The position numbers were made by a program, and so were the translations under genes. A stretch of DNA of 64,000 nucleotides from Acytostelium subglobosum LB1. Taxonomy: Eukaryota; Evosea; Eumycetozoa; Acytosteliales; Acytosteliaceae. The number at the start of each line of letters is the position of its first letter. The first letter of the stretch is position 1. The notes beneath the pieces are model-generated. The model was not told the DNA's origin. It did no database searches and worked only from the letters and a program-made list of their open reading frames with translations. The stretch covers positions 310,001-374,000 of the forward strand of contig NW_012236526.1 of NCBI RefSeq assembly GCF_000787575.1, given 5' to 3'. Positions 33,801 through 45,713 of this stretch are shown here, in pieces.

Positions 33801-35597
33801 GCCCATTTGCCAGGCGGCAGTGCGGCATCTGGCAAGGCAGCAGTGGACAACACTGCCAGGATTCTCAAGCTGAACAAGTTCTTTGGTGAGAAGGTTCCCA
33901 TCCCTCGCACAGTGCCGGCTGAGTCCCTGTCCGCATCTGCCTCGCCTCGAACACTTTCCAGCTCCACACCCCAACTGCCCCTACTTCCAGAAATTGCGAT
34001 GCTACAACCTCAGCAACAACAAGAGGTCGAGCCCAAGTCACCCGAGGAGCTAAAGAGTATAGAGAAGGTGCAGAGACTGCTCGGCGAGAAGATCGACTAT
34101 CGCAAGGAGAAGGGCTCGGTCAACTTTGCGCCACAGCCCTCACACGTCAAGGAGAGCAAGCTGCAGCGCATGTTTGGTGAGCTCATCCCGACGCTCAAGT
34201 CACCCTCAAGCTCGGGTGGCGGCAAGGGCGACAAGCGCCGAGGCATTCACACAACGAGCAACTCTGTGGTCATCCCACTGGCGTCGTCGCTCACATTCAA
34301 CTCGTCCGAGTCGACCAGCCCCGCCTCGTCGATCAGCTCGACCGAGCACATCAGTAGCTCGGCTCACACCGACTACCAGTACACACCACCCACTCCACCG
34401 TTGCCAGCGATCGAGCACATGCTGGCCACGTCGACCAGCGAACGCACGTCCCCGCGTGTGAAGCCATCGCCTCCACCCAGGCCCAGCCAACTGCTCGACG
34501 CCGCAGCCATTGCCGCTTCGATGCTCGTGGTGGAGAGTAATAACAATCATCATGTAGAATATCAACAACCACCCCAGTCCTATGAGTCGGCCAACATCAC
34601 AGAGTCGCCAAGGACATTGCCATCAACAACACCAATCGACCACTCAGTGCCCGATATTGCCTTCCTCGAGACGGTGATAGAGGCCGACGCTGAGGCAGAG
34701 ACCATAGAGGAAGAAGACTATACACTGGATAACTCCGATGCTTTGGAGGAGTATTATGAGCAACTGAAGCAACAACAGCAGCAGTCGCAGCAGCACTTCT
34801 TTGATGCAATGCCAGTCAGTCCAGATAGCTATGTTTCATCGGCACCATCACCATCACTGCAACAACAGGGCCATCATCACGAGGTCACCAAGGTAGATGA
34901 GCCCTTGGCCTTGGAACACTTAGAGCCAGCAGCAGCAGCAGCAGCAGCACCAGTGGTAGTAGCTCCAGTAGCAGTAGCACCAGTAGCGCCAGTTGTACAG
35001 CAGCAGCTTCCACCTCTTCCAAAGCGACCACCACCACAACCCACGCCACAACAGCGTGACTCTTTTATTGGAATAGTTCCAATATTGCCAACAACACCAC
35101 CTCCATCACATTCACAGTTACACTCACACAAACAATTACCATCACCATCAACATCACAATCACAAACACAATCACAAACACAATCACCGTCACCTTCACC
35201 ATCACCAATTAAACATGTGTCCACTCCACCAGTACCATCACCAAGACGACCAGTTCCCAACCCACCTGTAGTCACTGCACCCTTGACACCAAAGGGCGCA
35301 CCGACGACCATACAGCCCAGCAGCAGCAGTACTAGCAGCACTCCAGTTGGAACACCAACGCGCACACCAAACAAGCCACCACCACCAACTAGGACAACAT
35401 CAACAACGCCAATCAAGTCACCTGAGCACCCAACAGGTGGTGGTGGTGTTGGTAGTGGAGGCAGTGGTACACCAAGAACACAGACCACTCCAGTCAAGTC
35501 CATACCGAATGGATCGATGGTTGTGGCCACAAATGATCACTCGCCATCCGTCTCCACATTGATCTCTGTATTTGGCGAGCGTATCCAAAGAAGGTAA
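30878..35597 (+). CDS. ELMO-domain protein with repeated FFGE motifs
   Basis: Exons are 30878-32269, 32360-32416, 32507-33111, 33182-33458 and 33525-35597, giving 1467 residues. ELMO proteins join Dock-type exchange factors to activate Rac, linking G-protein signals to actin. Residues 1-120 are an Asn-run followed by a folded N-terminal region (VYTIHVYDPEGTEFLCQI). Helical repeats follow, and an ELMO domain at about 460-690 shows the signature LQLGFRGANPVDDLRVTGTLALRNLTYF. From about 757 there are six copies of a short motif (TFFGES, SFFGQW, KFFGEK, RLLGEK, RMFGEL, SVFGER), the last at the extreme C-terminus. Long Pro/Ser/Thr and Gln-rich linkers separate them, with PxxP stretches. I see no PH domain. 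It is probably a relative of D. discoideum ELMO proteins such as ElmoE; orthology is not proven. Confidence 0.87.
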
Positions 35598-36002
35598 TGG
35601 TATGGACGCACAAGTCATAAGTGACCAACATTGTGTCTTGGCAGGGCAGGCAGACAGGTGATAGTGTGTCCAACCATCCACCCATCCAAGATGTATTATA
35701 TATCTCCACAACAATCAATCCATTTATCCATCCATCCATCCATTCAATCAATCAAAACACAAGCAACTTATCAATCGGACACAAACAAACACATTAAACA
35801 TTTATTTATTTATTATTTATTTAATATATATTTGATTGATTATGATTGAGACTTCCAATTATGGATGAAGAGAGTATTACCATCTTCTCTAATGTAGTAT
35901 TGATCATGTGATACCAATCAATCAAATACTCTCATTTTTGTGACCATCACCCATCATCCAACTTCATTATGAACATCGTTGACAACGATATATAAATAAA
36001 CA
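35598..36002. other. Intergenic, ELMO 3' flank
   Basis: This holds ATCC-repeat (35725-35745), TTATTTATT-rich 3' flank (35800-35830) and the short leader of the next gene with TATATAAATAAACAATG. No further feature is seen. Confidence 0.5.
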
Positions 36003-37238
36003 ATGACAAGTTCAGTAACAACTTCAGACAACTTTACATCGTCTAATAGCAACAACAACAACAATAAAGAACAAGCAGCAACACCAACAGCAAACAAAAC
36101 AAAATATAATGCTACATTAGTTAAGCAATTGGTTAAAGACGACTTGTGTACAGCATGTGGTCACAAAGCGACACATGATCACCTGTACGAACACATTATA
36201 AAAGAGCATCAATCAATCTTGGACACATTGTTTGCGTCCACTACATCTCAGGTGCATAAGCCTCACATGTCAAAGGTTGGCAATCAGAAGCAGAAGGAGC
36301 AAGAGCAGATATCAATCAATCATAATCAAACTCAAGATACATCATCTGTTGAGCAGCAGGTACAATCAAGTGTACAAGAGTCATCTAATCAACAATCAAA
36401 CAGTCAAATGGATCTTAATCAATCAATCAAGGGCATTGACAATCAGAATAGTACTCTGATCAGTGAAGCACCGGTAGAGATATTGTCCATATTGGTTGGC
36501 TCACCCATACTGACTGCGACCAAAGGGGCGACTGTAACATCATCTTCATCATCTTCATCAGCCACCAAACGATCAATTGATGTGCCGAAACATTCTGAAG
36601 TGTCAAAGAGACCAAAGAAAGCTCGAAGCAATGCTCTTGCATTTATATTTCCAAGCAAGCCACTCTACACAGACTATAGTCGATTCTATAATGCAATGAC
36701 CTCGAAGCCAGGGCAATACATATGCACCTTCTGGCCTGCAAAGATAATCAAGCGACGACTTCATTCAGAGACGAATGAGCACGAATACTATGTCCAATTC
36801 TACCAACGAAGGTATGTAATCAATCGATCATTCAATCAATGATTCAATCAATCACTCACTCTGGATTCATTCCACGCCAATCCAATCAAAAGTCGTCAAA
36901 GAGACTGTACAGAGACAGAGCTGGAAGAGATTAAAGATGACACTGAATGGGTATTGGAGTGTGATCTGTTACCTTATAATACGGACAAGTCAATACCAGT
37001 AACGCTGGAGGAGATGTACGTTCAATCTCAGACAAAGGGTGAAGATAAGAAGAAGGTTTACATGGTCAAGTGTCAAGATGATTGCTGGCGACGTGGAGTC
37101 ATTGTACAATGGCCTGGTGTTGTTGGAGAAAGTATACAGGTATCATCAATCCTTGTACAACTAATTGACAACAACAATCAACAAATAGAGGTACCGACTA
37201 GGAAAGAGAGAATATTACAAGTTGATCAACTAATATAA
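36003..37238 (+). CDS. Hypothetical protein with C2H2-like motif
   Basis: Exons are 36003-36811 and 36893-37238, giving 384 residues. The N-terminus is an Asn-rich run. Residues about 48-72 (LCTACGHKATHDHLYEHIIKEH) give a Cys-x2-Cys and His-x4-His layout that could bind zinc. A Gln/Asn-rich middle follows, then a Ser-run and a basic KRPKKARSN patch that could be a nuclear signal. The C-terminal 170 residues look folded, with YICTFWPAKIIKRRLHSETNEHEYYVQFYQRR and YMVKCQDDCWRRGVIVQWPG. These are barrel-like segments reminiscent of Tudor or PWWP folds, so chromatin binding is a guess. I do not recognise the family. Confidence 0.75.
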
Positions 37239-37530
37239 CAATTGATAATAATAATAATAATTGTATAACAATCGATCACACTCATTCATTCACCTTGGAA
37301 TCATTCCATTCGAAATTCAAAGGATATAGTTGGACCCTAAATCTTACCTGAAGATTGATCAAAATATCTTTGCAAAAATCGTCCTTTCTGGGTTGCAAAA
37401 AGTTAAATGAACACTCTGGGCATTGATCCTAAAAACAGGGGAACCAAATCAGTGATCGTTTTCTCAATCAATCATTCATTACAACAAATACACACACACA
37501 CACACATATACAAACACATCACTTCACTCC

Positions 37531-38759
37531 ATGTATAACTACACAGTTGATGACGTGAGTTCAATCATGGACCCTGTTGTGGGATCTTCATCAGGATCAT
37601 CATCAGGGTCTGATGGTTGCACTTTGTCACAGGATCAGATTACAGCAGCTGGTGCTGTTAACCTGGCAGCAAGTTGTCTGTCTATATTGGGCTCGTCAGC
37701 CATCATCATCAACTATTTCTTTTTCCTCAGAGAGACCAAGCGACAACAGGTGCTGTATCAGATGGTCCTATCACTCTCAATCGCCGACTTCTTTGGCTCA
37801 ATAGCCATCTGTATATCACAATCTGTAGTATTGTCAAGGTAGGTAATCAATCAATCATCCATGCACCCCATCCGATCACTTCATCAATCAATCACTCAAT
37901 CACACTCACCCATCTCGCTCAATCATTCAATCAATCAATCCTGGAACTATTCCAATCACTCAATCACTAACTCAAATCAATCAAACATACAAACAGCATC
38001 TTTCAAGGAATAGTATTCTGTGTAACAATTAGAGCATTCATCAACTTTTTCTTCCTGGCCAGCTTTATGTGGATGTGCTGCATTGCTTTCCATGCGTTCT
38101 GGAGCTCGCGACAACGTAGTCAGGTACCTTTACCTGTCTTTCACATTGTGTCTTGGACCGTGCCAGCAGTAATGACGACAATCATGCTAGGCAAGCACAT
38201 GATCGTCGAGGAACACAACACTGGCTACTGCCATCCGACACCACAGGCACGCTGGGCCTTCTGGTATGGCCCAATGTTCTTCACATTCGCTTGGAACATC
38301 ATACTGTATGGCCTGATCCTTTGGCGCTACCGTCAGGCAGTGCGACCATTTGTCGCCTCGCCAAATGGCTCGCGCAACGTTCAAGACACCACATTGAACA
38401 ACTCATTCAGCCAGGGCTCGTACGGCCCCGCCTCTGAGCGCTTTGTTAACGAGCGCAAACGCAAGCTGCATTCAAAGGTGGCGCGCCAGCTGGGCATATA
38501 CCTGCTGGCGTTTCTAATCTGCTGGCTGCCGGACCTTGTCGACAGCTTTGTTTCGACGCCTGCCAAGTACTGCGACCTGTACTGGCTGTGGATCCTGCAG
38601 AACTTCACCACACCACTGCAAGGCTTCCTCAACTTTATAGTTTATGGTGTGTCCAGTCGGATGTTCCTTAGGTGTTGTCGATCCGAACCGTTGGACATTC
38701 GATCAATACACGAGAACAGGTCACAAAAGATTAGTATACTACGTGGAATAGTAGACTAG
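37531..38759 (+). CDS. cAMP-receptor-like (Crl) GPCR
   Basis: Exons are 37531-37838 and 37997-38759, giving 356 residues. Seven hydrophobic helices can be read at about 43-64, 77-100, 106-132, 146-166, 186-210, 262-282 and 295-318. The N-terminus is short, Ser/Gly-rich and carries one NYT sequon. Family features include TM3 ending in ASFMWMCCIAF, a CHPTP segment before TM5, and TM6-TM7 containing LAFLICWLPDLVDSF and NFTTPLQGFLNFIVYG. Crl proteins belong to the cAMP-receptor/secretin-like group of dictyostelid GPCRs and regulate growth and development through heterotrimeric G proteins; their ligands are mostly unknown. The basic cytoplasmic tail is short compared with cAR1 and lacks its long Ser-rich tail. 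Which Crl this is cannot be told. Confidence 0.9.
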
Positions 38760-38920
38760 TAGTACCTTAATTAAACTTTTAAATATATATGATCAAAGGA
38801 CCTATCTCGCCTCTTTGATCAATCACACACTACTTTGGGAAAGAAGAAGTTCATTTTGTTTCATTCTGCAACATATCCCAGAGATAGAATAAAGATAGAC
38901 CATTAGTATACTCACAAGCA

Positions 38921-39746
38921 ATGTCATCATCATCTTCAACTCCTATATTACATAATGGTACAAATAATAGAGTGAATGGTCATTCAAACAATATGGATAC
39001 ATTGAATGAGAATCATAATGCTTCGACGACTACGACGACGACGTCTAGACAGATTAAAGATCATAACGGAAGCAACCCAATAGAGTTGTTAATGAAGATA
39101 AACACAGAGTTGGAGACATATATACAGACTTTAATATCAAGCGCACACGATATCAAAGAAAAGCCTGCTTCAGATGGTATGCATTTGAATGGTACATAGA
39201 CCCACTGTCAGTCTGACGTCCTTACTTATAAGACCCAACACGACACAGTTATAGAAACAAAGGTTACTACTCTACTAGACTCAATAGACAATCTTGACAG
39301 CTACTTTAAATTCATACAACAGAAGTACAATCAACAAGAGTTTGAAATGAAACAGGTATGATTGAGTTGAATGAATGAATGTTTGGATGAATGATTGATC
39401 ACAATACTGACGAACAACTACACAACAACAACAACAACAACAACAGGAGATAACAAAGGTGAAGAAAGAGATTGAAACAAAGGATCAACTGATAGACAAG
39501 TATCGTAATAAGGTCAAGGATTGGAAGGCACATTTCGAGCCATTGTACAAAGAGCAATATGAGACATTGAACTCATCTGGCCAAGTGTTTGGTGCCAACA
39601 GCACCGACATGCCCTTCTCACCAATGCAGACACCCATACCCAATACTCCGAGCATTCTCTCATCACTATCACAGCGAACGCCACCCGTTTTCCATCTTGC
39701 CGGTGGAGGCACCGTCAGTGGACTTCCAGGATCATCACTGCTTTGA
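38921..39746 (+). CDS. med28: Mediator complex subunit 28
   Basis: Exons are 38921-39176, 39249-39355 and 39447-39746, giving 220 residues. Residues 1-50 are Ser/Asn/Thr low complexity. The folded core at about 50-155 is helical: ELLMKINTELETYIQTL, then LLDSIDNLDSYFKFIQQKYN, then EITKVKKEIETKDQLIDKYRNKVKDWKAHFEPL. The last segment matches Med28, whose signature is a helix with 'el..Kd.LI.kh..Ki..W...l'. Med28 sits in the head of Mediator and bridges activators to RNA polymerase II in the nucleus. The C-terminal Pro/Ser/Thr tail is probably disordered. The CAA repeat before exon 3 is intronic. Confidence rests on this one core, since Med28 is poorly conserved. Confidence 0.7.
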
Positions 39747-41039
39747 TATAACTTTAAATGTACATTCACATCACAAGTATCACAATCAATTTACTTATTA
39801 CTTACGTCATCATACTTACTTATTACTTATTATTTATTCAATTATGTATGTAGAATTAATATGAAATGAATGTACAACCATGTTGGTTGACGACGACACC
39901 ATTTGTTGTCATTGTAGCTGACAATGTTTAACCTTATAAGGTAATATATATTCTATTTATATGTCCATACATCCACTACGACTTGTGGTGTTGTTCAATC
40001 ACCCAAATTGGATTGATTGATTGATTGATTGATTGTTTGATTGATTGATTGCCCTTCACCCACAACAATCAACTTGTCGCCACATCCAAATGGCTGACTG
40101 GAACACAGACCCTCTTTCTTATTATATTTAGATGGACCTGGAATCGAGGAATAATATTAATATTAATAATAATTAATCATATTATTTATAATAATATCCA
40201 ACCAAATTGTCAAGACTGTGATTCCAGGTCCTCCACACCCCTCTCTTATTACTTATTTCGATCTAGCCTTCTTCATAAGCAACAACAATAACACACACAC
40301 ATCATCTACAGGTGATTCAATCACCCAACACACATATAAACATGTTGTGGTAGTGGTTGTGGTTTAATCGAATACACGATGGGTGTATGTTGGTAGTGGC
40401 AGTCGCGGTACTATTGGGGATGTTGTGGTAGCAGTACCTTTAATCATTCTTACTACATATACGCACACACACATTCCATGCCACGCCACGCCACCCATCA
40501 TCCATCCATCCATCAATCAATCAATCAATCATCATCTTACACCAATATACTATCCAATACCATCAACCTTGATCACTCAACCAACCAACCAACCATCACC
40601 ATCGACCACCAACAACCACACACACACACACTCATCACCACACCATCACCGCCAGTCAAGTAGGATGGATGCATGGAAGATGGATGATGGATGGGATAGG
40701 GTACATGATACAGTGAATGATAATAGTGATAGTAATAAAGCAACAGCAACAGTAGGGTAGAGATAGACAGATAGAGAGATAGAGAGATAGAGGGTGGATG
40801 TTCTATTTAGAACAACAGTGTGTCCAATTAACAATATCAACATCAACAACAACAACAACATCAACAATAGCATCAGTAGCAACAACAGCAACAACAGCAA
40901 CATAAACAACAACAACTGTGGAGTCTAGCTTTGTTATATTACTTCTCCGGTTCACCATTCCTTTTGACTTGACAGTCTAGACATCCAATCAATCAATCAA
41001 TCAATCAAATCAATCAATCAATCTCAATCAATCACTTAT
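39747..41039. other. Intergenic, Med28 to ankyrin-TBC
   Basis: This 1.29-kb spacer has TTACTTATTA repeats (39790-39840), a (GATT)n block at 40013-40050, and a 98-bp inverted repeat at 40134-40231. ACACACAC and CAACCAACC tracts lie at 40460-40640, (GATA)n-like sequence at 40758-40795, (CAA)n at 40840-40915 and a CAAT-rich leader at 40985-41035. Open frames here are made of these repeats and are not supported. Confidence 0.5.
40134..40231. repeat. 98-bp inverted repeat with AT-rich loop
   Basis: GGACCTGGAATC at 40134-40145 and GATTCCAGGTCC at 40220-40231 are a perfect 12-bp inverted pair around an AT-rich core. Similar CTCTTTCTTATTA-type sequence lies outside both arms, which could be remnants of a target duplication. 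It encodes nothing. It could be a small non-autonomous element or an RNA hairpin. Confidence 0.45.
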
Positions 41040-44000
41040 ATGGCAGATACAATCATTCAATCACATCACTTTGAAATGGCTACGACTAGAGAAAAGAATA
41101 GGATGCCAGTGACAGCTGGAAGTAACAGTATAACATTCAATTATCAACATCAATTGCCTCAGATACATACGCATTCTTTGAGCACTGCCACCGACAATGA
41201 TGCACATTCTCCAACCAAACCACCTATTCGCACTCTAAGACAAGCTCCAATCATTGCTCCTCTATCATCCCAACCTCAGCCTCATTCTCAGCCTCAACAA
41301 ATGAAACAGCAGCAACAACCACCACGTGCCCAGCCTGCTCAACAAACTCAATCACCTCAGCAAACTCAAACACAACTGCCCACCAACACGGTTACTTCAC
41401 CTACATCCACATCAAGCAGGAGTTATCCAATGCACGAGGCAGCGTTCAAGGGCGAGCATGACAAGATAGTGTCATTGTTGTTGTTTACTCAAGGCAAGGC
41501 TCCAAAGACACAGGGCACAAATATACCCAGCAGCGCAGCAACCAGCCAAAAGACTCAGCAACATTTGCAACAACAGCATCAGACGCAGTTGGACATCGAG
41601 TCTAAGTATGAGTTCTCTGGTGTCAACAGTCTAGATGACAAGAAGACCACGCCATTACATCACGCCTCATTCAATGGACATAAATCATGTGTGCGTATGA
41701 TGTTGGCGTCTGGTGCTTACCCAGACATCCAGGACAACGACGGCGGCACGCCTCTGCACAATGCATCATTCAATGGATACTGGGGCATCATGATGTTGTT
41801 GATCGAAGCTGGCGCAGATATCAACTCGCGAGACGTCGACCTCAACACTGCACTCCATAAAGCATGTTACAGTGGCTTCCACAAGTGTGCCGAGCTCCTG
41901 ATACAACATGGTGCCGATATAGAGGCCCGCGATTGTCGCGGCGTTACACCGCTGCTCAAGGCCATCGCGAACCAACATCTGACATGTCAGCAATTCCTCA
42001 TGGAGAAGGGTGCTGACATTAATGCTTGCGACTACTCGGACGCCACCGCGCTGCACATGGCCGCTTACAAGGGTGGTGAGAAAGGAGTCCGTCTGCTTCT
42101 GGAGAAGGGTGCGCAGGTAAATGCCGTCGACAAAGAAGGTTACACATCACTGCACAATGCAGTGTTCAATGGATACGAGGAGAGTGCACGACTACTCCTA
42201 GATCATGGAGCAATAATCGATCACAGGTCACTGGATGGCTGTTCACCACTTCACCTAGCTGCAGCCAATGGCTACAGTCAATGCGTTAAACTATTAATTA
42301 GACGTGGATGTAAATTGGATCAAAGGTATGTTAACCTGGAGTCATCATCATGATCATATTCTGGATCCAGTCCTAACAAATCACATTCATGGATGGCATC
42401 ACATCATATTAGGGAGGAGAAGAGAAGTAGATCAGCACTTCATCTTGCCGCTGGAAAGGGCAATGTAGAATGTGTGGACATGTTGTTAAAGGCTGGAAGC
42501 GATCCAAATGCAAAGGATATTTATGGAAAGACTCCAAAGAATTTGGCCAAGAATCCAGAAGTGATCACCCTGTTGACAACATATGAGGAGTTGTAAGTTA
42601 ATTTGTTTCCAAAGCATCATCATATACGTGTTCTCACACTTTACCATCAATGAAACAGGAAGAAACGATCAAAGAGTAAGAGTGCAATGAAGAGTTCAGA
42701 TACTTCCGAGTCGATATACATGATGGAGAACAATATTGTCACAGGTTTACCAGTCTCCATTTCATCGACCTCAACAAAGACACCTGCACTCAGCAACTCA
42801 TCATCCTCGGAGCAACAACAGCAACAGCAACAACAGCAGCCACAGACGAGTATTAGCCACTCCACTAGTAATCGCTCTTCCAAGACCTCAATGGGTGAAT
42901 CGGATGGCATGTCCAACTTGACACCAGCTCACTCAATTGTGCTCAAAGAGGAAGGAGTTGCCATATCACCACCAGCATCATCAACTTCCCAATCATCTCC
43001 TCCACACTCAACCAATGGCTCCTTGTCACGTACTGCCTCTTTCGACTCGTTGACAGCGTCATCCGCCAGTGATGTCAAAGACCAGGACCCAGCCAAACTG
43101 GACATCTATGGCTTTGTCAAGACGCCAAACACCACCAGCACACACGCCGATGACTTTGTTCGCACCAAGAAGACCGATCAACAGGAGCGAAAATGGGCCA
43201 AGATGACCAAGAACTGGCCAAAGTTTGCCAAGTCAACCAAGTTGAGGGACAGACTGCCCAAGGGTATCCCGAGCAGTGTCCGTGGCTTTGTCTGGCAACG
43301 TCTGGTCAACATTCAGGAGATCAAGAACAAGTCCAAGGTCACGTACAGGGAGTTACTCGAGATGAAAGCACAGCCATCAGTCGTCGCTCAGATCCAACGG
43401 GACATCAGCCGCACATTCCCCAAGCACAGCTTCTTCATTGAGAAGGGTGGATACGGCCAGCAGATCCTATCCAACATTCTGACGGCGTTCTCCATCTACA
43501 ACCCCGAGGTTGGATATTGTCAGGGCATGGGATTCATCACATGTTTGCTCATAATCTACATGGCAGAGGAGGATGCCTTCTGGGTGCTTGTCCAGCTTTC
43601 CGAAAAGTATGGCATGTCCAACATGTGGCGTCCAGAGTTCCCCTACCTCCAGAACTCCTTTGTACTTCTAAACCAAATGCTCGAGGGCCAATTCCCACAA
43701 CTATATTCACATATTGTAAGTTACCAATCAATCCAATCAATCTAACTATCAATCACTGTTGCTCACTCGCCACCTCCATCCACTTCCACGCATCAACAGC
43801 AAAGACAGAATGTTTTCACGCCACTATTCTCTTCACAATGGTTCATATGCCTGCTTATATATAATCTACCATTCCCAATGATCGTTAGGATATGGGACTT
43901 GTTCCTCTATGATGGCTTGGTAGTGATCTTTGCCGCGGCTCTAGCACTCTTCAAGACGTATGAGGACCAGATTATGAAGTTGGAGTTTGAAGAGATACTC

Positions 44001-44201
44001 AACTTGCTCAAGTTCTCCAATGGAGAAGACAAGTCCCCAATGAAAGTGGACATCAACGCCTTTATGAAGTTGGTCGTTCACTATAGGAACAAGATCAGAC
44101 ACTTTGTAACCGAGCACCAGATCCCTGATCCACACACCTATGTTGCCCCAGCTAGCGGTGGTATCAGCAAAGACAAGGAGAAGGAAAAGGATAAGGAATA
44201 A
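41040..44201 (+). CDS. Ankyrin-repeat TBC-domain RabGAP
   Basis: Exons are 41040-42325, 42413-42592, 42659-43715 and 43800-44201, giving 974 residues. A Gln/Pro-rich N-terminus (1-130) is followed by about eight ankyrin repeats at about 130-490, for example TPLHHASFNGHKSCVRMMLASGA. A Ser/Thr linker follows, then a TBC domain at about 689-930. TBC proteins speed GTP hydrolysis on Rab proteins. The arginine finger is in QIQRDISRTFPKH and the glutamine finger in GYCQGMGFI. The C-terminal half has SSQWFICLLIYNLPFPMIVRIWDLFLYDG, typical of TBC. The C-terminus is Lys/Glu-rich (KDKEKEKDKE). The stop codon overlaps an AATAAA (44197-44202), and the convergent patatin gene ends only 27 bp away. The join of ankyrin and TBC is less common than either domain alone. 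Confidence 0.92.
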
Positions 44202-44228
44202 AGAGACTAGCCTGTTGGTGCCTACCAA

Positions 44229-45713
44229 TCAGAGCTTGTTTATGTATTGCAACTCCTTGCGGAGTGAGTGGAACTTGGTCTGGAACTTGGCGGAATTGAT
44301 GAATTCCAGAGTGTCCAATCGCATCTGGCTGATGACCTTGTCAGAGCAATCCTTGAGTGATATCTCTTTAGAGAGAACTGGGTCGAAGCGGTAGTATGAT
44401 ACATTGGCCGAGTGATGCTTGGCCAAATCCGACTTGATCTCTTTGTGCAATTGATGTGAGTTGGTGACGTCGAGCAGTGTCTTGAGAACACTGGTCTGCT
44501 CAAAGATACTGCTGGTGATCTGCTCAGTGACAGTATCTATCTTCTTCATCATTGCATTCTTCTTGGACTTTGGCTTCTCGATTGGTATCGTCTTTGAGTT
44601 GTAACGTCCAGTTCCAATTGATATGATTATCAAGTGAGTTTCTTGTCCCCACAAGTCATGTGCCTCATCAATTGCATTCATTGTTGGGTTATTATTCTTG
44701 AATCCTCCATCAACGAATGTATAGTCGCCGACTTGATTGGTACAAGGTTAGTATGGTCTCAAGCATGCATCGAATGATAGTTCGATGACATACCCTTGGG
44801 TGATTCGAACAAGAGTGGTACAGCAGATGTTGCTCGCAGTGCATCGACCACAGAGATATTCTCGAATGAGTTGCCAGAGGTAGACATCACTGAACGTCCT
44901 TTGGCCAACTTTCTAGTCTCATTGACATAGTTGGATAGGACATATGGGAGATAGGGTTCGGACAATCCATGCTTCTTGGCACATACTGACACGAACGCCC
45001 TCCTCTCTGGTAAGAATGTCCTGATTGGTGACGATGGGAATCGTTTGGACAGCTCACCATGCATCAACTTTGAGTTGGCAAGTGATCCATTCCTTATGTT
45101 CTTACAAGAGACTGGAAGTACCTGTGTGATTGTTCAGTTAGTGACAAAGTCTGATGATGGAATGATTGATAATGAATGTGGCTTGTCCAACCTTTGTACC
45201 CAGTTCCTTGTATATAATCTCTAGATCCTTGTTGGAAAGCTTATTAAGCTTGCCAAGCATAAGGATACCTCCAGTGGACGTTCCTCCAAACAGATCGCCA
45301 ACCTCTGAAATGTTGACTCCTAGCATGTCTTCAAAGTACTGCAACATTTGAATTGAGATCAATCCTCTAAATCCACCTCCATCCATTGTGACAATAACCT
45401 TGACCTTATCCATTGGTAGTGGATTGTCACCACCAGCACCTTCCAACAACAATGGACGTGGCACTGCACCCGGACCAGGAGCATTGGGCAAGGGCTTTGG
45501 CCACTTGTTCGCCAATGCTGCAGAGTCAGGAGATGAGTGTTCGGTAAGTGTCAAGTTTAGCAACTGTTGTTGTTGTTTCAATATTTGATCAATCTGTGCC
45601 TGTTGTTTCTGTTGTTGTTGAACAATATGTTCCAACATCTTGTTCTGGGTCTGTAGCTGCGAGACTACATCCTCCAACTCGACCTTCTTCTTTGGAGTGA
45701 ATGGCAAAGACAT
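44229..45713 (-). CDS. Patatin-like phospholipase
   Basis: Exons are 45192-45713, 44794-45121 and 44229-44731, giving 450 residues. The start is MSLPFTPKKKVEL at 45713; the longer open frame upstream is leader. A Gln-rich coiled-coil segment lies at about 12-65. The patatin domain at about 105-330 has the oxyanion motif DGGGFRGL, the nucleophile elbow GTSTGG and the catalytic Asp in VDGGFKNNNP. Such enzymes use a Ser-Asp dyad to hydrolyse acyl chains from phospholipids or galactolipids. The first donor is GTTGGA, which is unusual; it is chosen because joining to GTACTTCCAG keeps frame and the domain. Intron 2 is only 62 bp. There is no signal peptide or membrane segment, so it is probably cytosolic or membrane-associated. 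Confidence 0.88.

Noticed and set aside
34877-35530. Cys/Gly-rich antisense frame opposite the ELMO tail
   Set aside because: Produced by CA-rich Pro/Ser/Thr codons on the sense strand.
5207-40155. TCGAGGAATAAT shared between 5207 and 40144
   Set aside because: A 12-base match in 64 kb of skewed sequence is expected by chance; the surroundings do not match.
40383-40760. Open frames in the Med28-TBC spacer
   Set aside because: Made of CACACA, CAACC and CAAT repeats; composition explains the open frame.
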